Source: Phocaeicola_A sp964444735
Lineage (GTDB): Bacteria > Bacteroidota > Bacteroidia > Bacteroidales > Bacteroidaceae
DNA length: 42,827 nucleotides
Assembly (NCBI GenBank): GCA_964444735.1
Contig: CAYUIJ010000009.1
Location: 1 to 42,827 of the forward strand
Direction: 5' to 3'
Position numbers and translations under genes: made by a program
Part shown: piece after piece, positions 1 to 8,904 of the stretch
Layout: each line of letters begins with the position of its first letter
How positions within the stretch are numbered: the stretch's first letter is position 1
Notes under the pieces: model-generated
The model's database searches: none
What the model saw: the letters and a program-made list of their open reading frames with translations, nothing else
What the model was told of the DNA's origin: nothing

Positions 1-420
1 CCCGCTTAAAAGAAGACAGATAAGCAGACATACATACAGGAGCAAGCCCCGAAAAGCATGTGATTTTCGGGGCTTGCTCCTGTATGTACAAAAATTGCCG
101 GTGTACACGGAACCGGCTGCAATAACATCTTGCCTCACGTATGAGCTTCTGCCGCATGCAGACACACTCTTTCAGACGTATTCCCCAATTGGACGCCTTG
201 AAAGAGACGTGCCCGAAAGACGGGATCCGTCTGCCCGCACATCTGCCCCGCACCCGATCCGGCAGACTTTGTCTCCTTTTTTTCTCCCTTCCCATCCTGT
301 CCATTACGACAAGACGCACAAAAAAAATGACAACCCGTGCTACAGCAAGAGACATCCTTACTCAGAGATACCTCCTAATCTGCGATAACTTGAATATGAA
401 CTTACCGGATAACTCCATGC
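1..420. other. Intergenic or unassigned left edge
   Basis: Apart from the hairpin at 31-88, I see no supportable gene in this stretch. The open frames on the plus strand lack family resemblance and overlap the 3' flank of the clostripain gene. The region is downstream of that minus-strand gene and could hold its 3' untranslated region. Confidence 0.5.
31..88. terminator. 25-bp perfect hairpin, probable bidirectional terminator
   Basis: Bases 31-55 are the exact reverse complement of 64-88, leaving an 8-nt loop (GCATGTGA). The core of the stem is GC-rich (GCAAGCCCCG). A short A run follows at 89-93, and no long T tract is present. Such hairpins usually terminate transcription, here perhaps of the minus-strand clostripain transcript or of a gene to the left of the window. 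The loop motif AAAGCATGTG recurs in the hairpin at 21032-21068. Confidence 0.6.
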
Positions 421-1605
421 TCACTGAATATCCCTATACCATTCCAACGTTTTCAGATATTCATCCCATGATTTCTTATTCTCAGCCGATCCGGACTTCT
501 GTGACGTTACATACATGGATAGCCCGCTACATTGTTCATGGTCAACGGTGCATTGCCCTCCTCTCCCGACAGAGCCTCCAAAATCTGAATACCAAGTGTC
601 TGTAGCCCTCATATAGGGTACGGTCTTTTGCAATTGCTCCTTCCATTCCTGCAACTCCGTTTCAGGCACATTTTTCAACATAAGTCCTTTTATATCATGA
701 TAGAAAGGATAGCCGTCCAAAGCTCTTGGAAGATATGCAAACACGCCTTCAGTCACTGCGTCATCTGACAAGTAACGTCGCACCAACGGAGCAGAAACTT
801 GCGCAAAAGCTTCCAGTTCAGATGTTCTGACAGCTGAAATCACAATGCCGTAATAGCTTATTATATATTCATTGTAATATGCATTTACAATACCTTCCAC
901 ATCAACTGCAGAAGCAAAAATACAGGCTATCAGCCTATCATAAGGAGAACCCGTACCGGGCATTTCCGCCGGAGTGGCAATCAGCCATCGGGTGGTATTG
1001 CGAAGCTCATATGCGACTTCAACCGACTGCATGAAACACGCGTCAAACAGCAAAAAGTCAAGTCCTTTATTGCCGAATACCTCCACCAGAACCTCTTTCA
1101 ACGAGGTAATCTCCATCTCCGGTCCGGAATCGGAAGAGGCATTATTACCATTATCCACTATGAAAGAACGTGTATCACGTATTTCGCCGGCGGGAAGCCA
1201 TCCATTGCCATGCGACCATAAAACCAGCCCGTAACTCTCTGCCGGATAATTTTCTACAGTCCATCGACAAACATCACGCAACACGGCAGGGTCTGACGAA
1301 CATAAATCGGCAGAATATGCCTTAACAACAGATGACGTGCCTTTCCCGTTCTCCATCCCTATCTTATATATTCTCGGAGTGGAAAGATCATCTACATAAA
1401 CCAATAAGTTATCGGATGCCGGAATATCTCCAGCCACCTGTTTCATCTCATCCAAATCAAGGGATACATACCCCTCAAGGGAATTCTCACCTCCAATATA
1501 CACCAATACGGTACGATGATCAGAATCAGGTTCCGGATCATCATCGCCACAGGCAACAAGCGTCAACACACAGCATGATAAAAGAAAGCCTTGAAAAAAC
1601 CTCAT
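421..1605 (-). CDS. Clostripain-family (C11) cysteine peptidase lipoprotein
   Basis: This 394-residue protein has a lipoprotein signal with lipobox LVAC near residue 19. The acidic run GDDD directly after the lipid-bearing Cys resembles the Bacteroidetes surface-export signal, so it is probably displayed on the cell surface. The family hallmarks are visible: the early strand TVLVYIGGENSL, the catalytic His in LWSHGNGW (about H132) and the catalytic Cys in FDACFM (about C190). C11 enzymes such as clostripain and fragipain cleave after Arg or Lys and may be autoactivated. Only 8 nt separate it from the upstream small gene at 1614-2015, so the two are probably co-transcribed. Family assignment is firm; substrate is unknown. 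Confidence 0.9.
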   Translation of the reverse strand: MRFFQGFLLSCCVLTLVACGDDDPEPDSDHRTVLVYIGGENSLEGYVSLDLDEMKQVAGDIPASDNLLVYVDDLSTPRIYKIGMENGKGTSSVVKAYSADLCSSDPAVLRDVCRWTVENYPAESYGLVLWSHGNGWLPAGEIRDTRSFIVDNGNNASSDSGPEMEITSLKEVLVEVFGNKGLDFLLFDACFMQSVEVAYELRNTTRWLIATPAEMPGTGSPYDRLIACIFASAVDVEGIVNAYYNEYIISYYGIVISAVRTSELEAFAQVSAPLVRRYLSDDAVTEGVFAYLPRALDGYPFYHDIKGLMLKNVPETELQEWKEQLQKTVPYMRATDTWYSDFGGSVGRGGQCTVDHEQCSGLSMYVTSQKSGSAENKKSWDEYLKTLEWYRDIQ

Positions 1606-1613
1606 GTCTTTTT

Positions 1614-2015
1614 CTATTCTTCAGGACGTACAAAACGGAATTCATTCAACGGTATCTGACGTATTATCGCAGTACCTTTAGTCTGATACCGCTTCATCAA
1701 CTTGGTTGCCTTTTTCTGTAAATCGGCCCTCTTCTTGGCAAAATAAGTAATACATGTATGATTCATGTTCCCGTCAGTACCTGTAAGATAAGATTTCAAC
1801 TGCTCACCGTAACCTTCACGGCTTGGCAAAAAGCCTTCTTTTGTCAAACGTACACTGTCTATTTGCTGTATATCCGTAAAATAAATAACAGAATCTCCAA
1901 AACACAAAGACACCCCCATTACATATACCGGTCTCATTCCCCCCTTATTCACAGCAAAAGCCGACATTAAAACAAACGGCAAAAGCAACACGCCGACAGC
2001 CTTTATGATTCTCAT
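1614..2015 (-). CDS. Small exported protein of unknown function
   Basis: A 133-residue protein starting with a basic, hydrophobic signal peptide (MRIIKAVGVLLLPFVLMSAFA). The mature part resembles small Bacteroides proteins annotated only as hypothetical. It has a Lys/Arg-rich stretch (FAKKRADLQKKATKLMKRY) near residues 92-110. I recognise no catalytic motif. It is the first gene of an apparent two-gene unit with the clostripain lipoprotein, 8 nt downstream, which suggests a role at the envelope, but a functional link is only inferred from position. Confidence 0.75.
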   Translation of the reverse strand: MRIIKAVGVLLLPFVLMSAFAVNKGGMRPVYVMGVSLCFGDSVIYFTDIQQIDSVRLTKEGFLPSREGYGEQLKSYLTGTDGNMNHTCITYFAKKRADLQKKATKLMKRYQTKGTAIIRQIPLNEFRFVRPEE

Positions 2016-2039
2016 AATAAAATATAACGATTAATTGTG

Positions 2040-2047
2040 CAAAAGTA
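2040..2047 (-). promoter_or_regulatory. Probable -7 box for the small protein/clostripain unit
   Basis: On the minus strand this reads TACTTTTG, an exact match to the Bacteroidetes -7 consensus TAnnTTTG. It sits 24 nt upstream of the start codon at 2015. No clear TTTG lies about 20 nt further upstream. Confidence 0.45.
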
Positions 2048-2127
2048 ATAAATTTCAGACAGAAAACACAGATATTAACACTGTTTACGAAAAAAGCGAA
2101 AAGACCGCACGTAACCCGCCATTAAAA

Positions 2128-2751
2128 CTATCCAATGAGCGTCAATACAAAATCAGAATCTATCCGGTAATCCAGCTTATAAAGCACATCAGGATTCCTA
2201 CGGTCAAATCCCCAAGACACTCCTTCGGAACATATCTTGAAAGGACTAACACACAAATGAGAACGAAAATCCACAGCTTCCTGGTTTTCAAGAATTTTAA
2301 AAAGTGTTTCTTTCATACTCCATAACAATACTGCCGCATAAGTCTCATCACCTTCAACATGCTCATCCGGATGTACAAAACGTTCTTTTAATCCTAAGGC
2401 TTTCGGGCGAATCATTTCTACGTCAATGCTTACCCTTTTTGAAGGATGCCAGCATACAGCAGCATAACCTTGTGTGTGAGAAACGCTTATATGAAACGTG
2501 CCGTCTAAAAGAAAGGGTCTGCCCGCATCGGTGTATGCCACTTCATATTCCCTTTTCCAACAGTCAGACATCAGTACACGCACAGCCACACGCTCTTTCA
2601 TGCGTGACGATGAAGCCTTAAAAGACGCAAGCTCTTTCCGATAGCAGCCGTTTGAAGACAACATTTCCATCAATTCCGCCGAGGATTCTGCAATATGCCA
2701 TACAGCCCATCCTCCTCCCCCCGGCAAAAGCATCTTTCTGTATAAAGGCAT
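2128..2751 (-). CDS. 4'-phosphopantetheinyl transferase superfamily protein
   Basis: A 207-residue Sfp/AcpT-like protein that would move 4'-phosphopantetheine from coenzyme A to a carrier-protein serine. The family signatures are present in order: a central SVSHTQGYAAV strand, VSIDVE with the Mg-binding acidic residues, and WSMKETLFKI matching the W-S-x-K-E-x-x-x-K motif. In many Bacteroidetes a gene of this family lies after ssb and gldE. Here it follows ssb with a 226-bp gap and no gldE. No promoter match is visible in the gap, so read-through from ssb is likely. Whether the target is fatty-acid ACP or a secondary-metabolite carrier cannot be told. Confidence 0.88.
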   Translation of the reverse strand: MPLYRKMLLPGGGGWAVWHIAESSAELMEMLSSNGCYRKELASFKASSSRMKERVAVRVLMSDCWKREYEVAYTDAGRPFLLDGTFHISVSHTQGYAAVCWHPSKRVSIDVEMIRPKALGLKERFVHPDEHVEGDETYAAVLLWSMKETLFKILENQEAVDFRSHLCVSPFKICSEGVSWGFDRRNPDVLYKLDYRIDSDFVLTLIG

Positions 2752-2977
2752 GTCAGTCTATTGTTGTGGAACTATCCGGCAGAACCGTAATCCTCACTCT
2801 CAGGATACGCGCCGGCCATCCATTTTCTCAATGCTTCAAATCACGCAACCAAGAAACCCGCCTCTCAACTCCCAGTCAATCGTGCAAGCGCATCGGCCTC
2901 TCCCCTTGCATACAAACGGATCAGGATTCAAAACACAGCATTCCGGGCTGACAATCTGCTTGTCACTCACATAATGG
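2752..2977. other. 226-bp gap where gldE would be expected
   Basis: This space between ssb and the phosphopantetheinyl transferase gene has no long minus-strand frame. The longest short frame on the minus strand runs about 44 codons and does not look like GldE. In related genomes gldE commonly occupies this slot (from memory). I see no recognisable remnant. Confidence 0.5.
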
Positions 2978-3418
2978 TCAAAACGGAAGATCTTCCGACG
3001 GACCGGATTCTTCAGGAACAGTCTGTTTCACAGCAGACGCAGATGACGAGGCATCGTGTGCGGCACTCACATTTGCACCGGAAGGACGCGGAGACAGCAT
3101 TTCCATACTTTCGGCATAGATCTCAACCACATATCTTCTCTGACCATTCTGGTCCTCATAGTTACGCGGACGCAATTTCCCCTCAATGTACAGTCTATCT
3201 CCCTTATGAACATATTTCTCTACCAACTGGGCAAGCCCGCGCCATAGAACAATATTATGCCAATCTGTCCTATCGGGCACTTGCGTTCCATTAGGGAGTG
3301 TGTATCCCCGTTCTGTCGTAGCCAAGGGGAAAGTGGCAACCGCCACTCCGCCATCAAGATACCTTACATCCGGCTCCTTGCCTACATTTCCTATTAAAAT
3401 GACTTTATTAACTGACAT
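2978..3418 (-). CDS. ssb: Single-stranded DNA-binding protein
   Basis: A 146-residue SSB. The OB fold spans about residues 3-105 (begins VNKVILIGNVGKEPDVRY and includes TDWHNIVLWRGLAQ). A Ser/Ala-rich flexible linker follows, and the protein ends in the acidic tip SEDLPF that binds partner proteins. It coats single-stranded DNA in replication, recombination and repair. In many Bacteroidetes ssb directly follows mutY; here the 15-kb SusCD/metalloprotease block lies between them and ssb has its own strong promoter. Confidence 0.97.
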   Translation of the reverse strand: MSVNKVILIGNVGKEPDVRYLDGGVAVATFPLATTERGYTLPNGTQVPDRTDWHNIVLWRGLAQLVEKYVHKGDRLYIEGKLRPRNYEDQNGQRRYVVEIYAESMEMLSPRPSGANVSAAHDASSSASAVKQTVPEESGPSEDLPF

Positions 3419-3447
3419 TTTTCAATATTACATTATTTTTTCCGTTT

Positions 3448-3479
3448 CAAAGATAGTGCGTTTCACCATAAAACACAAA
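3448..3479 (-). promoter_or_regulatory. ssb promoter (TTTG - N20 - TATCTTTG)
   Basis: The minus strand carries TTTG at 3479-3476, then 20 nt, then TATCTTTG at 3455-3448. This matches the Bacteroidetes -33/-7 promoter in sequence and spacing. Predicted initiation is near 3441, giving a leader of about 23 nt to the ssb start. Confidence 0.72.
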
Positions 3480-3530
3480 CGTTTCATGGATAATATTTTC
3501 AATGATTATCATCTGTTTGCATAATAAGGC

Positions 3531-6311
3531 TCATATTCTGTCGGGCATCGGTTTGTATTCGCGTATGCTTCCATCGTTTGTAGTACCATTGTAGCTTGAT
3601 TTCACCTTGCCGAACCGATAGGCAAAGTTTACGGTGAAAAAACGTCCGTAATAATTGGTCCACGTGTTTTGAATGTAGTTGGAATGCATTTGGCTTTTGA
3701 AAGTCCGATGACTGTTCAGCAGGTCGTATGCGGCAATACTAATGTCGCCTTTGCGGTTTAATATTTTACAGCCTACATTCAAGTTCAGGGTGTGATTGCG
3801 GTTAATCTCCCTATTGATTCCATAATCATGGCTGAAAATGAAATTATAAATACCGCTTAGATAGAAATACTTGCATATTTGGCTTATATCAAACGTTGCT
3901 CCCGCAGTCTGACAGAATGTCTTGCCTGTATAGTCTTCAGTATTGACGCTGTGTACATAGCGGGTATTGGCACTGACTGTTATTCTTAATCTTTTAGTCA
4001 GGTTGCAGAGCAGAGAATGTCCGAGCGATGGATCATAGGTACGTGTCGTAGTCTTGTTTTCGCCTATATAATATGGATTATGCTCGTAGTTGAACTCGGA
4101 AGATAAGGTATATTTTGATTTTATACTACGTATAGGCGCCTGCCATATCAGTTTGCTTTTTATGTCCCAATATCCTTCCACGTTCTCAAAACTAATCAGA
4201 GAGCTGTGTGCAGGCGCCGTGTATTGCAATTCCGGCAGATAAGTCTCTACATTGTAATAGGTTGTCTTTGCAACAGGAGAGTGCTGGCGGATAGAGGTGT
4301 TGACAACCATACTTATGTGGTTATGCTTTCCTGACATGAGGTTGCAATTGATGGTGAGCAAATGCAGGTATGACTGTCTCAGGCCGGGATTCCCGCTGCG
4401 CAGCATGTAAGGATTGCTGTTGTCTATCTGCGGGCGTAACTGCACTATGTTCGGCACCCTGTTGTCCAGCATGTAAGTGACGCTCCATGAATTTGTGATA
4501 TCCGTGTGTATAAAAGATATTGCCGCTGTCGGAGAGACGAATGTTTTGCGGTAGTTGTCCGTTTCTTTTTCTTCCCGCTTGAGCGTGCTTTCCTCAAGTC
4601 CTGCGGAGATGTCGCAATTTGTTTTTTCACAAAGAGAAAGGCGTAATGAGACTTTCTGTTTTTGTGTCAGGTTGTTTATTTTATAGCTATATGTATTGGC
4701 CTCGTCTGTTTGTGGATTTGCGGGATCCAGCATATTCCAAGCGAACTGGTGTTTCCATCCGTTTTCGTATTTCACGGAATAATCAAAAGACAGCCGGCTG
4801 TCATTTTCCGGATTCAGGCTGTATATCAGCATCGCATTGCCGTTCCACTCCGTATTGCGGAGTTTTGACGGGATAGTCAGATAAGTCCGTGTCATCGAAC
4901 TTTCCAATGTGTCTGTCCGTAATGAATGATTTTTGCCTTTGTCTATATCCACCGAGCCTTCCAGCGCATATCCTATTCTGCCGGTGATACTGCCGTCATA
5001 ACCGACATATTCCATCACATGGAAATTCTTGTTCAGATTATCGTAATGCATCAGGCTTTTCGATGTCTGGAGACCGTTTTCTTCATTATATATGTAAAGC
5101 GACTGCCAATCTTTGTTGTTGTTATATGTTATAAGCTGGTTCCAACGGAATTTTCCCCATTTGTCATTTGAATTGGAGAAAGAAAATTCGGAATAGTGAT
5201 TCTGTTTTCTGCCGCTGTTTCTGTTTTGTTCCTCATAAAGGCGTTGCTGATAATTGTTGTCAGGAAAATAATGTTGTTCAGATTGTGTGTTTATATCATC
5301 GCGGTTATATTCAAAAGTGTAAAATGCCCTAAGTGTACCGTATGTTCCGTTTTCTGTGTCCCATGAGCGTTCCGTGGCCAGATCCGCATAAGTCGTTTCG
5401 TTGTAGGCGCTGCCGGGATCGGAAACGGAAAGAATGTCTTTGATATTATTTGATTCCCGGTTGACGTTATTGTGAAACACATTGCTTGTGAGTAAAAATT
5501 TCTCGGAGAAAAAGTTTGTGGTGAGTCCGAGCCCTTTACGGAACTTTCCTCTGTCGGTCTTTGAATTCATGTTGCTGCCTGCACCAGCCAGCAGGTGCGC
5601 TTTCCATGAATTGACGAGCTTGCTTTTGGTCTCTATGTTGATCACTCTGGTGAGATCTCCTCTGTACATCAGTTTTTTTGTTTTCGTATTTTCATATTCG
5701 TCATAAGCCATGATTTTCAATACATCTATTGCAGGAAGGTTCTTGAGCGCTGCCATTGGGTCTCTTCCGAATACAAGGCGGCCGTCTACATAAGTTTTGG
5801 TTACCTGTTTCCCCATGATTCTGACGGAATGGTCATCGGCCTCTGCTCCGGGGAGCTGCTCCACTATATTCATAGCGGCATCTCCTTCTTGTACGTTCAC
5901 TGCCTCGGGGTTGAATATCAGCGTGTCGCCGTTCTGGGTCACAATGGGGATTCTGCTCCTGACGGTGACTTCCTCCAGTTGGATGGATTCATCCGGAACC
6001 TCTATGTAAACAGAATTCTTTCCTTCTATTATATTTAAATCCTTTTCGACTTTCCTAAACCCTACCGCAGTGACAATGAGTCTTGCTTTTCCGGTCTTTA
6101 CGGGTCTGAAACGGAATACTCCGTTTACGCTTGTCGTTTTCAACGTATCCTTTGCTTGGATTAAAAAAACATTGGCGCCGTCTAACGAGCTGCCGGATCC
6201 ATCTCCCTCATTGTATGTGACAAATCCCGACAGCTCGTTTGTCTTCTCTTGGGCGTTTGCCGGTAAAGCAGTATATGACAATAAAAAAAAGCAAAAATAA
6301 ATCTTTTTCAT
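3531..6311 (-). CDS. Outer-membrane beta-barrel protein with carboxypeptidase-like N-terminal domain
   Basis: A 926-residue exported protein. The signal peptide covers about residues 1-20 (cleavage after ANA). A carboxypeptidase-regulatory-like domain follows at about 28-110 (LSGFVTY...GVFRFRP...AVGFRK). A TonB-plug-like segment lies at about 115-220 (LEEVTVRSRIPIVTQNGDTL, MNIVEQLPG, TKTYVDGR). The rest, to about residue 926, is a Tyr/Asn-rich barrel of the OMP_b-brl_3 type ending in VNFAYRFGKV plus a tail. It has no STN domain and is not a full SusC. It is 37 nt downstream of the inactive protease paralogue with no promoter seen between them, so it is probably the last gene of the SusCD locus. 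Ligand unknown; a paralogous architecture is seen at 27561-30387. Confidence 0.85.
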   Translation of the reverse strand: MKKIYFCFFLLSYTALPANAQEKTNELSGFVTYNEGDGSGSSLDGANVFLIQAKDTLKTTSVNGVFRFRPVKTGKARLIVTAVGFRKVEKDLNIIEGKNSVYIEVPDESIQLEEVTVRSRIPIVTQNGDTLIFNPEAVNVQEGDAAMNIVEQLPGAEADDHSVRIMGKQVTKTYVDGRLVFGRDPMAALKNLPAIDVLKIMAYDEYENTKTKKLMYRGDLTRVINIETKSKLVNSWKAHLLAGAGSNMNSKTDRGKFRKGLGLTTNFFSEKFLLTSNVFHNNVNRESNNIKDILSVSDPGSAYNETTYADLATERSWDTENGTYGTLRAFYTFEYNRDDINTQSEQHYFPDNNYQQRLYEEQNRNSGRKQNHYSEFSFSNSNDKWGKFRWNQLITYNNNKDWQSLYIYNEENGLQTSKSLMHYDNLNKNFHVMEYVGYDGSITGRIGYALEGSVDIDKGKNHSLRTDTLESSMTRTYLTIPSKLRNTEWNGNAMLIYSLNPENDSRLSFDYSVKYENGWKHQFAWNMLDPANPQTDEANTYSYKINNLTQKQKVSLRLSLCEKTNCDISAGLEESTLKREEKETDNYRKTFVSPTAAISFIHTDITNSWSVTYMLDNRVPNIVQLRPQIDNSNPYMLRSGNPGLRQSYLHLLTINCNLMSGKHNHISMVVNTSIRQHSPVAKTTYYNVETYLPELQYTAPAHSSLISFENVEGYWDIKSKLIWQAPIRSIKSKYTLSSEFNYEHNPYYIGENKTTTRTYDPSLGHSLLCNLTKRLRITVSANTRYVHSVNTEDYTGKTFCQTAGATFDISQICKYFYLSGIYNFIFSHDYGINREINRNHTLNLNVGCKILNRKGDISIAAYDLLNSHRTFKSQMHSNYIQNTWTNYYGRFFTVNFAYRFGKVKSSYNGTTNDGSIREYKPMPDRI

Positions 6312-6348
6312 ATTGCTATATTATAAAAAGTCTGGTGATAGTGTGTGG

Positions 6349-8889
6349 TCAGACTACCCTGTCAATCATCATTATCAAATAATCGCATTTCCCACGCTCA
6401 ATATCATTACCGGCCAAAGAGCGGGCCTGTATCAAATAGCGGCGCGCGCTTTTCAATTTTTCATAGCAAACGGCTTCGATATCCGTACCGGAATAGAAGT
6501 TGACGGCCGTCACAGGCTCCATGCCGGATTGTTCCTCCCATACGGATACAGAGTCAAAAGCCGCCGGCAATCCTAATGCCGGTGACTTGTGATTAGTCTG
6601 CCCTCCGGGAGCAAGGGAAGCCGCTTTTGCCGACACAGCCTTGTCGATAGCCTTTAATGTGGGGCACATTCCTTTCAAAGAACTGATATATACGGCAAGC
6701 TGTGCAATCATGGGGGCACTTAAGGGCTTGCCATTCAAAGGTTCTTTGAACAGCTGCTTCTCTATATCGCTCAAGTAGGCTTCCTGGGTATAAGGCCTGG
6801 CCGACTTCTCCACGCTCAGGCCCATGCGCGTCAAACGGGACATCAAAGACTTCATCGGATACCCGTTATTGTATATCCATGCCGACATATCAGGATTGGC
6901 CCCGCCCAGACGCAAAAAATCCTTATTGGAGTCCAGCCAGCTTAAATCATGGAAAACACTGAATATCTTTTGCAGGACTTTCCTTTGCATGTCAGCCGGT
7001 ACCGGCTGATATGACGGCACGCTGCTTTTTTCACTGGCTTCATTGAGATAAATGCCTCCGATATAAGAAGATACGGGCGACAATGTCTTATTGATTAATT
7101 CAATAATCACAAAATCAGGGAACAGCTCCCGGTAATCATTGGGAATATTGTCATCGTGAAACCATGCGGGACTGTTTTTGACTATGTATTTTACATGGGC
7201 TATCTGCGCGTCTAAGGAGGCTATCGGATCATTGCCCAGATCATTGGCCTGGCAACGCGGATCCTCAGCATAGGCCGGCGAACGCTTCCCATAGAAATAG
7301 CGCGGATCCCCATCGTGCTCCATAGCCCATTTCTTCAATGTGTCCGGCTCGTTTCCGCCGGTGGGGGCATACAGGTATCTGAGTGCAAACGCATCACATA
7401 CTCCCGGCTTATTGACAGTCAATACGACTCCTTTCTCCTTATCGCCGGGCCGTGCCAGATAATTGTACAACACGTTGTCCATGACCGAAGCCGTGATGCC
7501 ATATTTTTGGGTAAACTCCGGAGATCGCAGCTCTTCGGGGGAATATGCCGCAGAACCGGCCAGATTGGCTGCCAGCCCCAGACTAAGGCCGAATGCCTTT
7601 AGCATACGTGCCGTCAGATTCTCACAGATTACCTCATCGGAAATGTAATAAGTCCGGAAGCGCGGATCGGCCTCTGCCATCTGGTACACTCCATTACGGC
7701 GCACGCTGAATGCAAGGTCACGCGGTACTCCTATCTTGGTACTCAGGATTTCTCCGCTGCGCAAGTCCGTGACATTGTATGCGGTAACTTCCGAGTTGCT
7801 GTTATTCAGGAAAGCAATCGTATTGATCATAGGGTTATCGGCACGGAAGACAGAATCTTTCCCATACGGCCTTATTATGATTGGCTTTCCCATTCCCAAG
7901 CCTTCAAATATCATGTTCCATTCATCCGCACTCTTCCGGATGGCTTTTACCCAGCTGTCTTGAATCAGAGTGTCGATGTAGAATACAACGGGCTGTTGCG
8001 CCGTTATATTACGGCGTGTTACATAATACCCCTTTTTGGAACGTTTTTCATTACGATAGTCGGTGTATGAGACATACCCTGTTCCTACACGCGGACTGGC
8101 TTCGCGGACGCTCATCTTCTCTTCCGGCAGCAGGGCCAGTGTTGTCTGCACCGACATCGTCAATTCCGGCTCTTCCTTGGCGGCAAAGCCCATGATGCTG
8201 ATGCTCAGCTTCGCGGTACAGTTTTGGGTGATGCTGATGCAATTGTCAAACGCATCTGCCGATTCCACAAAAGAGGTCTTGCTTTGGGGAGTGGCATTTG
8301 CGATTGTGAGCATTCCATAACTGCGTCCGCCAAGATTGAGCACATCCTTGTTGGAACAAGAGAAATAGGAAGTGGCATCAAACAGAACAGCCGTTGAATC
8401 GCCGGTGTATCCTTCAATTGGAAATGCTTTGTAAATGGCGTTGCCATGAGACAAGGCAAAGGCCGCTTCCTGATTTTTGTCCTGCCCGTTGAGGCGGATG
8501 TCGTATTTCGGATCCCTGAACAGTATCAACGAATCGGTCCTGTCAATAACCAGGCACCTGCTTTGGGCCGCTTTCGTGCCTGCCATCGAAATATCGCTTG
8601 CGGCGGTGATGGCAGAGGTTACCAAAAAGTCCCGTCCCGTCAATTTCACCGGAAATTCCAGATAGACCTTATCCTCATACAGGTGAACCGTGATTGTCCC
8701 TTTATTGACGGTATGCTTCTTCTCGTCTTTGAAAAGCCTGTCGTATACGCTCTTTTTCCCCTTTTGTACACTGTCAGTCTGCTGTTCGGTCTCTGCCTTT
8801 CCTTTTTTCTTCCTGGAGCTGGCGCCGGCCTCATTTGCAGATCCGACAACCAGCAAGAGAGCCGTCAGCCATAAAAACAGTTTTTTCAT
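6349..8889 (-). CDS. Inactive paralogue of a DUF5117/DUF4953 zinc metalloprotease
   Basis: An 846-residue protein with signal peptide (residues 1 to about 24), a Lys-rich linker, a DUF5118-like YDRLFK segment, a DUF5117-type domain and a DUF4953-type domain. It is plainly homologous to the neighbour at 8905-11484; both contain LRSPEFTQKYG followed by a Met-turn-like segment (SVMDN here, SIMDY there). Aligned back from that shared block, the neighbour's HEIGHCLGFMH becomes KAFGLSLGLAA (K431 to A441). All three zinc-binding His and the catalytic Glu are gone, while the Gly at 438 is kept. The full-length frame and conserved surroundings argue against a decaying pseudogene. It is more likely a retained binding or regulatory pseudo-enzyme. 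It lies 15 nt downstream of the active paralogue. Confidence 0.85.
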   Translation of the reverse strand: MKKLFLWLTALLLVVGSANEAGASSRKKKGKAETEQQTDSVQKGKKSVYDRLFKDEKKHTVNKGTITVHLYEDKVYLEFPVKLTGRDFLVTSAITAASDISMAGTKAAQSRCLVIDRTDSLILFRDPKYDIRLNGQDKNQEAAFALSHGNAIYKAFPIEGYTGDSTAVLFDATSYFSCSNKDVLNLGGRSYGMLTIANATPQSKTSFVESADAFDNCISITQNCTAKLSISIMGFAAKEEPELTMSVQTTLALLPEEKMSVREASPRVGTGYVSYTDYRNEKRSKKGYYVTRRNITAQQPVVFYIDTLIQDSWVKAIRKSADEWNMIFEGLGMGKPIIIRPYGKDSVFRADNPMINTIAFLNNSNSEVTAYNVTDLRSGEILSTKIGVPRDLAFSVRRNGVYQMAEADPRFRTYYISDEVICENLTARMLKAFGLSLGLAANLAGSAAYSPEELRSPEFTQKYGITASVMDNVLYNYLARPGDKEKGVVLTVNKPGVCDAFALRYLYAPTGGNEPDTLKKWAMEHDGDPRYFYGKRSPAYAEDPRCQANDLGNDPIASLDAQIAHVKYIVKNSPAWFHDDNIPNDYRELFPDFVIIELINKTLSPVSSYIGGIYLNEASEKSSVPSYQPVPADMQRKVLQKIFSVFHDLSWLDSNKDFLRLGGANPDMSAWIYNNGYPMKSLMSRLTRMGLSVEKSARPYTQEAYLSDIEKQLFKEPLNGKPLSAPMIAQLAVYISSLKGMCPTLKAIDKAVSAKAASLAPGGQTNHKSPALGLPAAFDSVSVWEEQSGMEPVTAVNFYSGTDIEAVCYEKLKSARRYLIQARSLAGNDIERGKCDYLIMMIDRVV

Positions 8890-8904
8890 CTTTCCGTCCC
8901 TCCC

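Noticed and set aside
2752..2977. A degraded gldE between ssb and the phosphopantetheinyl transferase
   Set aside because: Translation of the minus strand gives only a Cys-rich frame of about 44 codons with no GldE-like sequence.
6349..8889. The protease lacking HExxH as an ordinary pseudogene
   Set aside because: The 846-codon frame is uninterrupted, the signal peptide and the domains around the lost site are intact, and operon spacing is tight.
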